Notes: generated by a model not told the origin, from the letters alone. Positions 23,003-31,439 are shown, counted from the stretch's first letter. The stretch is DNA of 34,896 nt from an uncultured Bryobacteraceae bacterium (GCA_955652915.1 CATPCJ010000003.1:1-34896), one strand, 5' to 3'. Numbers and translations are program-made.

Positions 23003-24111
23003 GCCGCCGCCGTTCCAAAATGCCGCTCTGAGAGTAGCTCCGGCTTCAGAACCAGATCGAGGATCAAATCCTTGGCCGCTTCTTCCAGGTCCTCGGGAAT
23101 TCGCTGGCCTCGGGTCAAAAAGGACATCGGCTTTCCCGACCGGATGCTCTGGCTCAAGATCGGACCGAACGTTTCGGTCTCGTCGAGCCTGGTAAAGAGC
23201 AATTTGACGGGCTTGAAAATCTCATATTGTCCGGCCACTCGCTTCAAATCGCTGGTGCGCATGGAGGCAGGAAGCACCAGGTGCGTATCTACTCCGGGAT
23301 ACGTGGACAGGAAATCGCCCAGGTCCTCGAACCCTTCCAAGTCGTTCGCGGACAGGCCGGGCGTATCGATTAGAATCAGATCTTTTTGATGATGGTCGTC
23401 TAGGGCTCGCGCCAGCGCCGTGGTTGTTTCGAGGACCTGGAAACCGACTCCGAGGATGGCCGCGTACGACCGCAGTTGATCGGATGCCCCGACACGCAAC
23501 GTGTCCACCGTTAAAATTTGACAGGCTTTTCGTGATGCAATGCCGTATTGCACCGCCATCTTAACCAGGGTTGCAGTCTTTCCCGAGCCGGGCGGTCCAA
23601 CCAGCGCTACTGTACGCGGCTGCGATCCGGCTTGGCCAATCTCGCAGTTTACCGTCAGCAGCCGGCCCAATTCAGCTCTGAGTGCTTCCGGTCGAAACGG
23701 CGATCCGAGTTTACCGATCAGGTCGTAGGCGAGATCGGCATCCAGTTCCGCCGCGGCCAGAGTGGCAAAAGCGTTTGCAAGTTCGGGATCGGAGGCCATC
23801 CCAACCATACCTGTACTCGAGCGCGCGAGCGTTAAAGCCAGACGTTCCATCTGATGCTTTATTTCCGACACGTCTTGCGAGAGTCTGTCCAAGGGCGCTG
23901 GGGGGGTCGAACCAAACAGGCCTTTCGCCTTGTCTCGCTCTGCAATCCGCGGTTCCATCTCGGAGGCGCAAACAACCTCGTAAGCTCCCAGATGCCGCGC
24001 CTCGGCGTTACTGCGCTTGGAATTGACCAGCATCGCATCCGGCCCCATCTCGCGCCGCGCCAAGCTGATGGCTTCCTCGACTGTGTCCGCGAAGTACGAT
24101 TTCAATTTCAT
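22999..24111 (-). CDS. flhF: Flagellar biosynthesis GTPase FlhF
   Basis: A 370-residue SRP-family GTPase that positions flagella. The N-terminal B domain (about 1-90) begins with M-K-L-K-S-Y-F-A-D-T-V-E-E-A. The G domain has P-loop V-G-P-P-G-S-G-K-T (171-179), D-T-L-R-V-G-A (203-209) in place of the usual D-T-Y-R, D-T-P-G (249-252), and T-R-L-D-E (307-311) in place of T-K-L-D. The lysine-to-arginine change in the guanine-specificity motif and the missing tyrosine are unusual and could alter nucleotide affinity. It lies between flhA and fliA, the common flhA-flhF order, but no flhG/fleN gene is seen next to it. Confidence 0.93.
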   Translation of the reverse strand: MKLKSYFADTVEEAISLARREMGPDAMLVNSKRSNAEARHLGAYEVVCASEMEPRIAERDKAKGLFGSTPPAPLDRLSQDVSEIKHQMERLALTLARSSTGMVGMASDPELANAFATLAAAELDADLAYDLIGKLGSPFRPEALRAELGRLLTVNCEIGQAGSQPRTVALVGPPGSGKTATLVKMAVQYGIASRKACQILTVDTLRVGASDQLRSYAAILGVGFQVLETTTALARALDDHHQKDLILIDTPGLSANDLEGFEDLGDFLSTYPGVDTHLVLPASMRTSDLKRVAGQYEIFKPVKLLFTRLDETETFGPILSQSIRSGKPMSFLTRGQRIPEDLEEAAKDLILDLVLKPELLSERHFGTAAA

Positions 24112-24121
24112 GGCTATTCCT

Positions 24122-26239
24122 CTATGTCACCGTGCCCAGGGATACGATTCTGTTGCCCGGCGGCATTTCGTTATGCGAGAGAACGGTCAAGTTCGGTGAG
24201 GTGCTTTCGGTCATTTGCCGCACAAAATACCGCGACCCGGAACTGGTGAGCATCACCGCTTGCGAGTCCGGAGTTCCGCAACACTTTTTGATTCGCTCTT
24301 GGATATCCCGGACGCGCTGCGGCGATAGATTCAAGTGGCTGGAATTCTCGGTATGCTCCACGGCCGATTCGATAGCCTGCTCCAGCGCTGGATCCAGGAA
24401 GTGCGCCATCAAATCGCCGGTTTGATCGAGCAGCGGTTTCACCACCTGGCGCCGAATCGCTTGCCGGACATATTCGGTAAGCAGAATCGTATTCTTCGTG
24501 ATCGGCGCGGCTTCGCCCAGGGCCTCGAGAATGCTCGCCGCATCCCGGATCGATACTCGTTCCCGCAACAGATTTTGAAGAACTTTTTGCACTACCGCTA
24601 ATGGAAGCAATTTAGGCGCCAAATCCTCCACAAGCTTCGGATTTTCTTCAGCAACTCGATCGAGCAGTTTCTTGGCGTCCTGTCGCGAGAACAATTCGTG
24701 CGCATATCGCCGGACTATTTCCGCTAGATGCGTGCCGAGAATGCTGACTGTATCGACGATCGTATAACCAGCTCTGCGAGCGCTGTCAACGTTTTCCGGC
24801 GCAACCCACAAAGCGGGAATACCGAATGCCGGCTCGTGAGCCGGAATTCCGTCGATAGCTTCCGCCTTCTCGTCGGCACGAATAGCGAGCTCACATCCAT
24901 GTACCAGTTCAAAGCGCGTCAGCTCGACGCCTTTGATCGAAATCACATATTCACGGGCCTTCAGCGTCAAATTGTCGGTAACGCGCACCGGCGGGAGGAT
25001 GTACCCCAGCTCACCGGCTAACTGCCGTCGAATGCTTGCGATCCTGCGGAGCAACTGCGAATTCTGGCCGCCTTCGACGAGTTGTACCAGCCCCAATCCA
25101 ACCTCCACAGCCAGCGGCTCTATTTTCAGAAGCCCCTCGAGATTCTCGCGGGCCGGTGTCGCAACCGGCGGCTTCGTTTTTTCGGCAGTGACACTTTGTT
25201 GCCGCACGCGCCACGCAACGAACCCGACTCCGCCGCCTAACACGACGAACGGAATCTTGGGCAAACCCGGAAAAGCAGCCATGGCGATCAAGACGCCGGA
25301 CGCCAGCATCAGCGGCTGCCAGTTGCTGAACACCTGTTTTTGAAAGTCGATTCCCAGTTTGGTATCCGAGCTGGCACGCGTGACGATCAAACCACCCGAA
25401 ATGGAAATCATCAGCGCGGGAATAACCGTCACCAGGCCGTCTCCGATGGTGAGCACGGTGTAGGTTTCGAGCGCCCGCTTGAGATCCATTCCATGCTGCA
25501 GCACACCGATCAGGAACCCGGCGAGAATGTTGATCGCCGTAATGATGATCGAGGCCACCGCGTCGCGCTGGGTGAAACGCGAAGCACCGTCCATGGCCCC
25601 GTAGAATTCCGCTTCACCCGACAGCATCTTGCGCCGGGCGCGCGCTTCGTTATCGTCAATCAGGCCGGAATTGAGATCGGCGTCCACCGACATCTGCTTA
25701 CCCGGCATGGCATCCAGGGTGAAACGCGCGGTCACCTCCGAGATACGGACGGCGCCGTGGTTGATGACCACGTACTGAATCGCGATCAACACCAGGAAAA
25801 TGACCACACCGATGACGTAGTTGCCCCCCACCACGAAAGCGCCAAAGGCCTGGATGACTTCTCCAGCAGCCGAAGTCCCGGTGTTTCCGTTCAGAAGAAT
25901 GAGGCGCGCCGAGGAAATATTCAGGGCCAGCCGGAAGAGCGTCATCAACAGCAGCGTGGTGGGAAAAACGCTGAACTCGACCGGCTTCGTAATGTAGAGC
26001 GAAACCAGCAGCACGATCACCGACAGCGTGATATTGGCGCTGATCAGAATGTCCAGGAGAAACGTCGGCAGCGGCGTGATCATCGCCAGCACGATACCTA
26101 GAACCGCGATCGGGACTGCGTACTCAGCCCAATTCGCTGCGAGACCGGCAGGGACGGAAAAACCCTGGCCGGGCATTTTCGGTGCAATTCCACTGGCGGG
26201 TATCAGCGAGCGCTCGGTCTTCGGCGGCACTGCTACCAC
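24122..26239 (-). CDS. flhA: Flagellar export gate protein FlhA
   Basis: About 705 residues. The N-terminal half has eight or so membrane helices with the family's cytoplasmic loop (M-P-G-K-Q-M-S-V-D-A-D-L-N-S-G, then A-R-R-K-M-L-S-G-E-A-E-F-Y-G-A-M-D-G-A-S). The C-terminal cytoplasmic domain (from about 350) binds export substrates and chaperones. FlhA is the central component of the flagellar type III export gate. The frame is open to a TTG at 26269, but that start lies in a hairpin repeat. I prefer the GTG at 26239, which has AGGA upstream at good spacing. A 93-bp repeat-like spacer separates it from flhB. Confidence 0.94.
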   Translation of the reverse strand: MVAVPPKTERSLIPASGIAPKMPGQGFSVPAGLAANWAEYAVPIAVLGIVLAMITPLPTFLLDILISANITLSVIVLLVSLYITKPVEFSVFPTTLLLMTLFRLALNISSARLILLNGNTGTSAAGEVIQAFGAFVVGGNYVIGVVIFLVLIAIQYVVINHGAVRISEVTARFTLDAMPGKQMSVDADLNSGLIDDNEARARRKMLSGEAEFYGAMDGASRFTQRDAVASIIITAINILAGFLIGVLQHGMDLKRALETYTVLTIGDGLVTVIPALMISISGGLIVTRASSDTKLGIDFQKQVFSNWQPLMLASGVLIAMAAFPGLPKIPFVVLGGGVGFVAWRVRQQSVTAEKTKPPVATPARENLEGLLKIEPLAVEVGLGLVQLVEGGQNSQLLRRIASIRRQLAGELGYILPPVRVTDNLTLKAREYVISIKGVELTRFELVHGCELAIRADEKAEAIDGIPAHEPAFGIPALWVAPENVDSARRAGYTIVDTVSILGTHLAEIVRRYAHELFSRQDAKKLLDRVAEENPKLVEDLAPKLLPLAVVQKVLQNLLRERVSIRDAASILEALGEAAPITKNTILLTEYVRQAIRRQVVKPLLDQTGDLMAHFLDPALEQAIESAVEHTENSSHLNLSPQRVRDIQERIKKCCGTPDSQAVMLTSSGSRYFVRQMTESTSPNLTVLSHNEMPPGNRIVSLGTVT

Positions 26240-26254
26240 TTGGCTTCCTGTCCC

Positions 26255-26332
26255 GTGTGGGGCGGGCAATCCTGCCCGCTGCCCGCTTTCGGCCGGCGAG
26301 ACCCGCTGCCGGGAATTAGCTGGTACCCCACG
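26255..26332. repeat. Hairpin repeat between flhB and flhA
   Basis: GTGGGG (26257-26262) and CCCCAC (26325-26330) form outer arms. Inside, GCGGGCA and TGCCCGC (26262-26268/26273-26279) form a tight hairpin with a 4-base loop, and further GC-rich palindromic pieces follow. This is the only large spacer in the export-gate genes. It could slow ribosomes or RNA polymerase, or be an inserted repeat. Confidence 0.6.
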
Positions 26333-27394
26333 CTAGTGTTTCCTCGGGTTCATGAGTTTGTAGATGTACGCCAGCACTTCGGCCACCGCCCGGTAAAGAT
26401 GTGGAGGGATTTCCTGCCCGACGTCCGCGGACGCATAGAGCGCCTGGGCCAGCGGCTGGTTCTCAATAATCGGGATCTGCTGTTCGATGGCGATTTCCTT
26501 AATGCGGCGAGCAAGATAATTCTTGCCCTTCGCCAACACGCGCGGGGCCGCCATGCTATCCAGCTCATAGCGGATGGCTACCGAGTAGTGCGTGGGGTTC
26601 ACGACGACGGCAGTGGCTTTGGACACTTCCTTCATCATGTTGCGGCGAGCCAGATCGCGTTGGATTTTGCGTATCCGGCCCTTGATCTGCGGATTTCCTT
26701 CGGTCTCCTTCGCCTCGTCGCGAACTTCCTGCTTGCTCATCTTTAGCGACTTCGCATGCCGGCGATAGGCTCTAAAATAATCAAGCGCGCCGATAGCGAG
26801 GAAGAGATAGGCCGCTTTCCACAGCAGGTCTTTGAGCGATCCGGCAACGACACCGAGCGCTGGAAGGAGACCCTGGCGCGTCAAACTCGCATAGGCGGAC
26901 AGGTTTTTCGACGCTATTGTATACACGGCCAAGCCGAGCAGCGGTAGAAATAAGAGAGCTTGAAAAAACGAGCCGAAGTTCTGGGACGGTATACTCTTTA
27001 TCTTTTGCAGCGGGCTCAGGCGTTTAAGGTCTGGCGCCAATTTCTCAAATGCGAATCCCAGGCGCGTGCTTCCCAATTGGCCTGCCAGGGCAACCGTTGT
27101 GAGACATCCGCCCAGCCACAGAAGCGGCATGAAGACGTGGCCCACCGATTCGCGGTAAATGACCGGCATGCCATGACCGGTCAATTGGATATGGAAGGCC
27201 GTGGTGAGAAAATATCGCGCCATCTCGCGCATCCGTTCCAGGAATGGCGACCATCCCACGGCCAGCAAAATTACGAACGTAAAGAACTGGAGCGATGCCA
27301 ATAGCTGCTTACTGGCCGGGAATTGCCCTTTGCTTCTGGCCTTGTCCAGCTTTCGCTTAGTCGGTTTTTCCGAGCGCTGTCCCGAGTCGGCCAT
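26333..27394 (-). CDS. flhB: Flagellar export switch protein FlhB
   Basis: A 353-residue protein. The N-terminus has the typical basic start (E-K-P-T-K-R-K-L-D-K-A-R-S-K-G-Q). Four membrane helices follow (about 32-50, 88-110, 142-162, 175-205). The cytoplasmic domain carries the self-cleavage motif N-P-T-H (266-269). Cleavage between N and P switches export from rod/hook to filament proteins, together with FliK, which is also in this operon. It starts 1 bp before the fliR stop region ends, so it is tightly coupled to fliR. All key residues are present. Confidence 0.96.
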   Translation of the reverse strand: MADSGQRSEKPTKRKLDKARSKGQFPASKQLLASLQFFTFVILLAVGWSPFLERMREMARYFLTTAFHIQLTGHGMPVIYRESVGHVFMPLLWLGGCLTTVALAGQLGSTRLGFAFEKLAPDLKRLSPLQKIKSIPSQNFGSFFQALLFLPLLGLAVYTIASKNLSAYASLTRQGLLPALGVVAGSLKDLLWKAAYLFLAIGALDYFRAYRRHAKSLKMSKQEVRDEAKETEGNPQIKGRIRKIQRDLARRNMMKEVSKATAVVVNPTHYSVAIRYELDSMAAPRVLAKGKNYLARRIKEIAIEQQIPIIENQPLAQALYASADVGQEIPPHLYRAVAEVLAYIYKLMNPRKH

Positions 27395-27395
27395 G

Positions 27396-28166
27396 TCAGT
27401 TCAGCAGCCGCATCAACGCGGTGAACGTGACCCTTCCCACTTTTTCGAAAACCGCCGGATAAAACGAGAGCACCCCGCCTAGGAAAGCGACTGCGGCAAG
27501 CGTCTTGACGCTGAAGGAGAGAGACAGCACTTGGAGTTGTGTTTGTAGGCGGCCGAGCACCGCGAACGCGATGTCCAGCAGCAGCAAAAGGGCGAGGACC
27601 GGAATTGCCAACTGTAGTCCCGTCGAAAAGACCGCCGATCCGAGATGTGTGACCGCTTCCACGATTGGGCCGCTGAACGAATAGGTTCCACTGGGAACCG
27701 ATTCCAGGCTCCGCGCGAGGATGTGAACTACCTGGCGATCGAATCCGAACGCGAAGAACAGACTACCCGCGAAGAGTTGGGCCATCATTTGAAGCGTGGT
27801 GGTGTCGGCCTGCGTGGAGGGATCTACGGTGGATGCGAAGGAGTAACCGGCCTGTAGCCCGATCATCTGCGCCGCCATTTGCAACCCTTCCAGCAGGAAC
27901 GAAACGGCCAATCCAATGGTGAGACCAAACGCCGCCTCCGTGCCAACCCAGCCAAGGAGCCTGCCGAGCAGAGCGCCAGACAGTATGGGCGCCGGCCACA
28001 CCGGGAGTAGCGAGATCGTCAATGCCAACGCCAGGATTACGCGGCTGACTTCGGGACCGGCCGAGAGTCCAGGAATGGGAACAAACGCAATTACTCCCGA
28101 CACACGAGCCAGCACCAGCAGGAACCCGTACAGGGTCGAGAGGTTGAAGGTTAGCTCAGTGTGCAT
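27396..28166 (-). CDS. fliR: Flagellar export gate protein FliR
   Basis: About 256 residues with several membrane helices (L-Y-G-F-L-L-V-L-A-R-V-S-G-V, then V-S-R-V-I-L-A-L-A-L-T-I and so on), as in FliR/SpaR family members. It forms the export-gate core with FliP and FliQ. The ATG at 28166 overlaps the fliQ stop by 11 bp; an in-frame GTG at 28181 is an alternative, and neither has a strong ribosome binding site. Confidence 0.93.
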   Translation of the reverse strand: MHTELTFNLSTLYGFLLVLARVSGVIAFVPIPGLSAGPEVSRVILALALTISLLPVWPAPILSGALLGRLLGWVGTEAAFGLTIGLAVSFLLEGLQMAAQMIGLQAGYSFASTVDPSTQADTTTLQMMAQLFAGSLFFAFGFDRQVVHILARSLESVPSGTYSFSGPIVEAVTHLGSAVFSTGLQLAIPVLALLLLLDIAFAVLGRLQTQLQVLSLSFSVKTLAAVAFLGGVLSFYPAVFEKVGRVTFTALMRLLN

Positions 28167-28425
28167 ACCGGCCAAAATCACCGAGTAATAGCGTCGTGTA
28201 GGTAAGCAGGTTCGTGGTCATCCACGGCAGCATCAGCAGCAAACCGAACAGGAACGCGAGCAGCTTCGGAACGGCGCTGAAGCTGGTGTCCTGAATGGAA
28301 GTCAATACCTGCACCAGACTGACCGCGATTCCAACCACGAACCCGATCGCGAGAACCGGCATGGCCAACCAAAACACCTCGAGCAATGCATGACGGAAGA
28401 TTTGAACCGCGAGTTCGGGTGTCAT
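28156..28425 (-). CDS. fliQ: Flagellar export gate protein FliQ
   Basis: Exactly 89 residues, the family's usual size, with two membrane helices (about 16-38 and 54-76) and the typical V-L-T-S-I-Q-D-T-S-F segment between them. It begins at the ATG 28423-28425, which overlaps the fliP stop (ATGA). A much longer open frame exists on this strand, but only this C-terminal part is real. It is an export-gate core subunit. Confidence 0.95.
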   Translation of the reverse strand: MTPELAVQIFRHALLEVFWLAMPVLAIGFVVGIAVSLVQVLTSIQDTSFSAVPKLLAFLFGLLLMLPWMTTNLLTYTTLLLGDFGRYAH

Positions 28426-29168
28426 GTTGGATAGAAGCTCCTGAGAAGCGATCCAACCACCAGATTCCAGCCATCCACCAGCACAAAGAGCAGAATCTTG
28501 AATGGTGCCGATAACATGACGGGCGGCAGTTGCACCATCCCGATGGAGAGCGTCACGGAAGCGACCACCAGATCGATCACCAGAAACGGAAGAAACAGCA
28601 CGGCGCCAATCTGAAAACCGGTTTTCAATTCCGAGAGCACGTAGGAGGGCACCAGCACCATGAGACCGAGGTCGGATGGACGCGCGGGTGCGGCAGTATG
28701 TGAGACGTCCAGGAAAAGTTTCACATCCTTCTCGCGAACGTACTTCACCAGGAAAGCTTTCAAGGGCTGCGAGCCGTCTTCGAAGCCTTTTTGCCAAATC
28801 ACCTGCCCGCTCTCGACCGGTTCCCAACCCTTGTGGTAAATTTCGGTCACCACCGGCTGCATAATGAGGAACGTCAAGAACATCGACAGGCCGATGAGTA
28901 CCTGATTGGATGGGGTGCCCTGTGTGCCCAACGCTTGACGCAGAAAGTGCAGCACCACCGTGATCCGCAGAAAAGGAGTAACGGACATGATGATGGCCGG
29001 TAGGACGCTCAGCACGGTGAGCATCACCACGATTTGCATGGGCACACTCAACGTCGCCGACCCCTTGGTTTGCACCAGCGAGATGCCGGAAAGCGGACCC
29101 TGTCCCTGCGCCAGCAAGATGCCGGGTCCGGCTAATGCGAGGATGGCGCGGAGCAACGATGACTTCAT
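28422..29168 (-). CDS. fliP: Flagellar export gate protein FliP
   Basis: A 248-residue protein with a cleavable signal peptide (residues 1-20, L-L-A-Q), typical for FliP. Helix-rich conserved blocks follow: M-L-T-V-L-S-V-L-P-A-I-I-M-S-V-T-P-F, R-I-T-V-V-L-H-F-L-R-Q-A-L-G-T-Q and P-S-N-Q-V-L-I-G-L-S-M-F-L-T, then D-L-V-V-A-S-V-T-L-S-I-G-M near the end. It is the central FliP ring of the export gate. Its start overlaps the fliO stop by 4 bp. Confidence 0.96.
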   Translation of the reverse strand: MKSSLLRAILALAGPGILLAQGQGPLSGISLVQTKGSATLSVPMQIVVMLTVLSVLPAIIMSVTPFLRITVVLHFLRQALGTQGTPSNQVLIGLSMFLTFLIMQPVVTEIYHKGWEPVESGQVIWQKGFEDGSQPLKAFLVKYVREKDVKLFLDVSHTAAPARPSDLGLMVLVPSYVLSELKTGFQIGAVLFLPFLVIDLVVASVTLSIGMVQLPPVMLSAPFKILLFVLVDGWNLVVGSLLRSFYPT

Positions 29169-29617
29169 ACGATTCCAGGACCAACTGCGTCTGTCGGATA
29201 GGATGGTCGGCCAAAGTTTTGTCCCGCACTAGGCTTGACAACCGCGTGCTTGGCGAGGGGCTGCCGTGAAGCCTTAGTTTGTCCGAGGACAAGGCCGCCC
29301 GGAGAGGAAGCCTCTTGCCGATGAATCGACGCTTCCGAACCACGCGCGTTAGCAAGCGGTATGCGCGACGGTCCACGAAGCAGAGTGACACCAGCGGGAT
29401 GCACCGCCACCACCATATCCTGCTCGCCGAATCTAACGACGTGAATGGAATGCTGCGGGCCGAGAGCAAGCTTCCCGCGCGACTCCAGGACACCGTGCGC
29501 CGCGTGAGCCCTCGGGAAACCGATGCGGACGTTCCCCCGCTTCCGAAGAAACCACAGCGCGGCCCATAGGAGCGCGAAAACGAACGTGATGGCGAGCGAT
29601 TGTTTTACGATGTCCAT
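29165..29617 (-). CDS. fliO: Flagellar protein FliO with a repeat-derived tail
   Basis: A 150-residue protein. One membrane helix (about 8-24) is followed by a small FliO domain (R-G-K-L-A-L-G-P-Q-H-S-I-H-V-V-R-F-G-E-Q-D-M-V-V-A-V, about 45-75). FliO assists FliP assembly. From about residue 85 (P-L-A-N-A-R-G-S-E and onward) the coding sequence runs through an interspersed repeat related to 18769-18855. The last third is therefore probably not native FliO sequence. The frame stays open to overlap fliP by ATGA, so the insertion or read-through preserved coupling. Whether the extra tail is tolerated or functional is unknown. Confidence 0.85.
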   Translation of the reverse strand: MDIVKQSLAITFVFALLWAALWFLRKRGNVRIGFPRAHAAHGVLESRGKLALGPQHSIHVVRFGEQDMVVAVHPAGVTLLRGPSRIPLANARGSEASIHRQEASSPGGLVLGQTKASRQPLAKHAVVKPSAGQNFGRPSYPTDAVGPGIV

Positions 29618-29631
29618 GCTGATGCTAGCGT

Positions 29632-29880
29632 CTATTCCTCGGGGCTGAAGTCCGTGATGCGCACACCCACCGCATCCTCGATGATTACGATCTCTCCGTA
29701 CCCGATGAGCGTTCCGCCCACCAAAATGTCCATGTGATCCCCGGCCGAGCGCGCCATGCGAATCACGCTATCCTGCCCCAATTGGAGAATCTGAGCGATA
29801 GTCAAGATCTTCTGACCCAACTGGACTTCGATCTCAATGGGCACGTCGGTCAAATCGGCGATTTCCTCCATGGGCGTCAT
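29632..29880 (-). CDS. fliN: Flagellar motor switch protein FliN
   Basis: An 82-residue FliN with a complete SpoA fold: T-D-V-P-I-E-I-E-V-Q-L-G-Q-K-I-L-T-I, then I-L-Q-L-G-Q-D-S-V-I-R-M, D-I-L-V-G-G-T-L-I-G-Y-G-E-I-V-I-I-E-D-A-V-G-V-R-I-T. It builds the lower C-ring and the docking site for the export ATPase complex. The ATG at 29880 has GAGGA at suitable spacing and is preferred over a TTG at 29895. A second SpoA protein is encoded at 21372-22214. Confidence 0.94.
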   Translation of the reverse strand: MTPMEEIADLTDVPIEIEVQLGQKILTIAQILQLGQDSVIRMARSAGDHMDILVGGTLIGYGEIVIIEDAVGVRITDFSPEE

Positions 29881-29895
29881 GTGTGCGTTCCTCAA

Positions 29896-31137
29896 TTACT
29901 TCTTCAGGTTGATGGTGACCTGGCTTAGTTCGTCGACCGCCGTGATGATTTTCGAATTGGCCTCGAAGCCGCGCTGAAGAACAATCAGGTTGGTGAATTC
30001 CTGGGCAATATCGACGTTGGAAGACTCGAGCGCTCCACCGATCGCGGAGCCCCGCCCGCCCGTGTTCGGAAGGCCCACGGCGGGAACGGCCGTTCGGAAG
30101 CTGAGCTGATAGCTGTTGTTGCCAACGGAAATCAGGGACTCGGGATTTCGGACCAGAGCCATGGCGAGTTGACCAACCACGAGTTGCTGTCCGTTCGAAT
30201 ACTGCGCGACCACCGCCCCTTCCTTGCCCAGGGCAATGCTCGTTAGTTGCGCGGAGGGTTTGCCATCCTGGCCGACCGCCGAGGTAGCCGAGGCTTGAGC
30301 GTACTGGCTCATACGCGGTGTTGTTCCGTTAAACAGACTCCAGTCGACGTTCATGTCCGCGGCGCCATCTTTCAGGCCCGTGATCTGCAATTGAGGCGCC
30401 GGGTCGGTCGCCGCTGGTGTTAACAACTTTCCGTTGGCGTCGAAGGTAATGCTGCCCGTCAGCGCTGTCGCGGGTGGGTTTTGGACGTCTGCATCCGGGA
30501 TATTAATGCTATAGTCCCATTGGCCGGCCGTGGCGTTCTTCGTGAACCGAGCTTCCACCACATGCGAAGTGCCCAGAGAATCAAAGATCGTAACCGACGT
30601 TGAGAACGTACCGTCCGGTGTTCCCACGGCGGCAGCGGCATTCAGGTTGATGTCAAAAGAGAACGATTTGGTCTTGACCGGGGCTTCCACCGTCCCCACC
30701 GGTAGGACAATGGTGCCCACCGCAAGGTTCGTGTCGAGAACCCCATTCGTCCGCGTCCAGCCTTGCACCGATTCGCCGGTCGTCGTCATCAGCTGCCCAT
30801 CTTTGTCTACCTGAAGGTTGCCCCCGCGGGTGTACTGAATGGCGCCATTCGGCGCCTGCACCAGAAAGAATCCGTCACCTTGAATCGCCGCATCGAGCGG
30901 TCCGCTCGTGACCTGAATGGAGCCTTGGGTGAAGTGCCGCAAAGTTGCCGGCCGGCCTACGCCGAACCCCACTTGGGCCTCGCCTGAGCCAAGAGATTGG
31001 CTCACCAGATCGTGAAAGGAAACGACGCTGCCCTTGAAGCCTGTTGTATTCAAATTCGCGAGGTTATTCCCGACGACGTCGATGGCTGTCGCCTGTGCTT
31101 TCAGCGCGGAAAGGGCTGTTGAGAATGATGTGAACAT
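29896..31137 (-). CDS. flgE: Flagellar hook protein FlgE
   Basis: A 413-residue hook protein. The N-terminal rod/hook signature includes I-D-V-V-G-N-N-L-A-N-L-N-T-T-G-F-K-G, and the C-terminus ends with the D0 helix (N-V-D-I-A-Q-E-F-T-N-L-I-V-L-Q-R-G-F-E-A-N-S-K). The D1/D2 region between contains G-D-G-F-F-L-V-Q. An excellent ribosome binding site, AAGGAG, lies 8 bp after the flgD stop. It polymerises under the FlgD cap; its length is set by FliK. Confidence 0.96.
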   Translation of the reverse strand: MFTSFSTALSALKAQATAIDVVGNNLANLNTTGFKGSVVSFHDLVSQSLGSGEAQVGFGVGRPATLRHFTQGSIQVTSGPLDAAIQGDGFFLVQAPNGAIQYTRGGNLQVDKDGQLMTTTGESVQGWTRTNGVLDTNLAVGTIVLPVGTVEAPVKTKSFSFDINLNAAAAVGTPDGTFSTSVTIFDSLGTSHVVEARFTKNATAGQWDYSINIPDADVQNPPATALTGSITFDANGKLLTPAATDPAPQLQITGLKDGAADMNVDWSLFNGTTPRMSQYAQASATSAVGQDGKPSAQLTSIALGKEGAVVAQYSNGQQLVVGQLAMALVRNPESLISVGNNSYQLSFRTAVPAVGLPNTGGRGSAIGGALESSNVDIAQEFTNLIVLQRGFEANSKIITAVDELSQVTINLKK

Positions 31138-31145
31138 GATGCTCC

Positions 31146-31439
31146 TTAGGCCTGGGGTGTCTGTGCGGCGCTGGTTGTCGGCTTGAGGCTTAGACCCTTC
31201 AGCGCATCCAGATCCTGCCGCATCTGAACTTGTTGCTCGAGCGAGCTGAACTGCGCCAACTGAGCGATGAATTGAGTCCCGTCTTGGGGCTGCAGCGGAT
31301 TCTGATGCTTGAGTTGGGCGACAAACAGTTTCAAAAAGGTCTGCTCGTTGGCGAGTCCGTCGACAGGCGGCGATGCTTTTTGTGCAGCCGCGGTTTGTTC
31401 GGGAATGGTGCTGGGTGCGTTGACAGCGTTGATCGTCAT
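31146..31439 (-). CDS. flgD: Short flagellar hook-cap protein FlgD
   Basis: A 97-residue FlgD. The conserved N-terminal region is clear (T-F-L-K-L-F-V-A-Q-L-K-H-Q-N-P-L-Q-P-Q-D-G-T-Q-F-I-A-Q-L-A-Q-F-S-S-L-E-Q pattern across 33-70), and the protein then ends. Classical FlgD (about 220 residues) has extra C-terminal Ig/tudor-like domains that are absent here; short forms are known in some phyla. The frame is open further upstream, but the ATG at 31439 overlaps the fliK stop (ATGA) and fits the family start. Confidence 0.9.
   Translation of the reverse strand: MTINAVNAPSTIPEQTAAAQKASPPVDGLANEQTFLKLFVAQLKHQNPLQPQDGTQFIAQLAQFSSLEQQVQMRQDLDALKGLSLKPTTSAAQTPQA

Noticed and set aside
25340-26101. 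A 253-codon forward frame antisense to flhA
   Set aside because: It is histidine/arginine/glutamine-rich, a GC-driven shadow of a clearly conserved gene on the other strand.
28156-29493. A 445-codon open frame on the minus strand
   Set aside because: Only its last 89 codons (FliQ) are real; the rest is an out-of-frame shadow of fliP and fliO with arginine-rich, non-family sequence.
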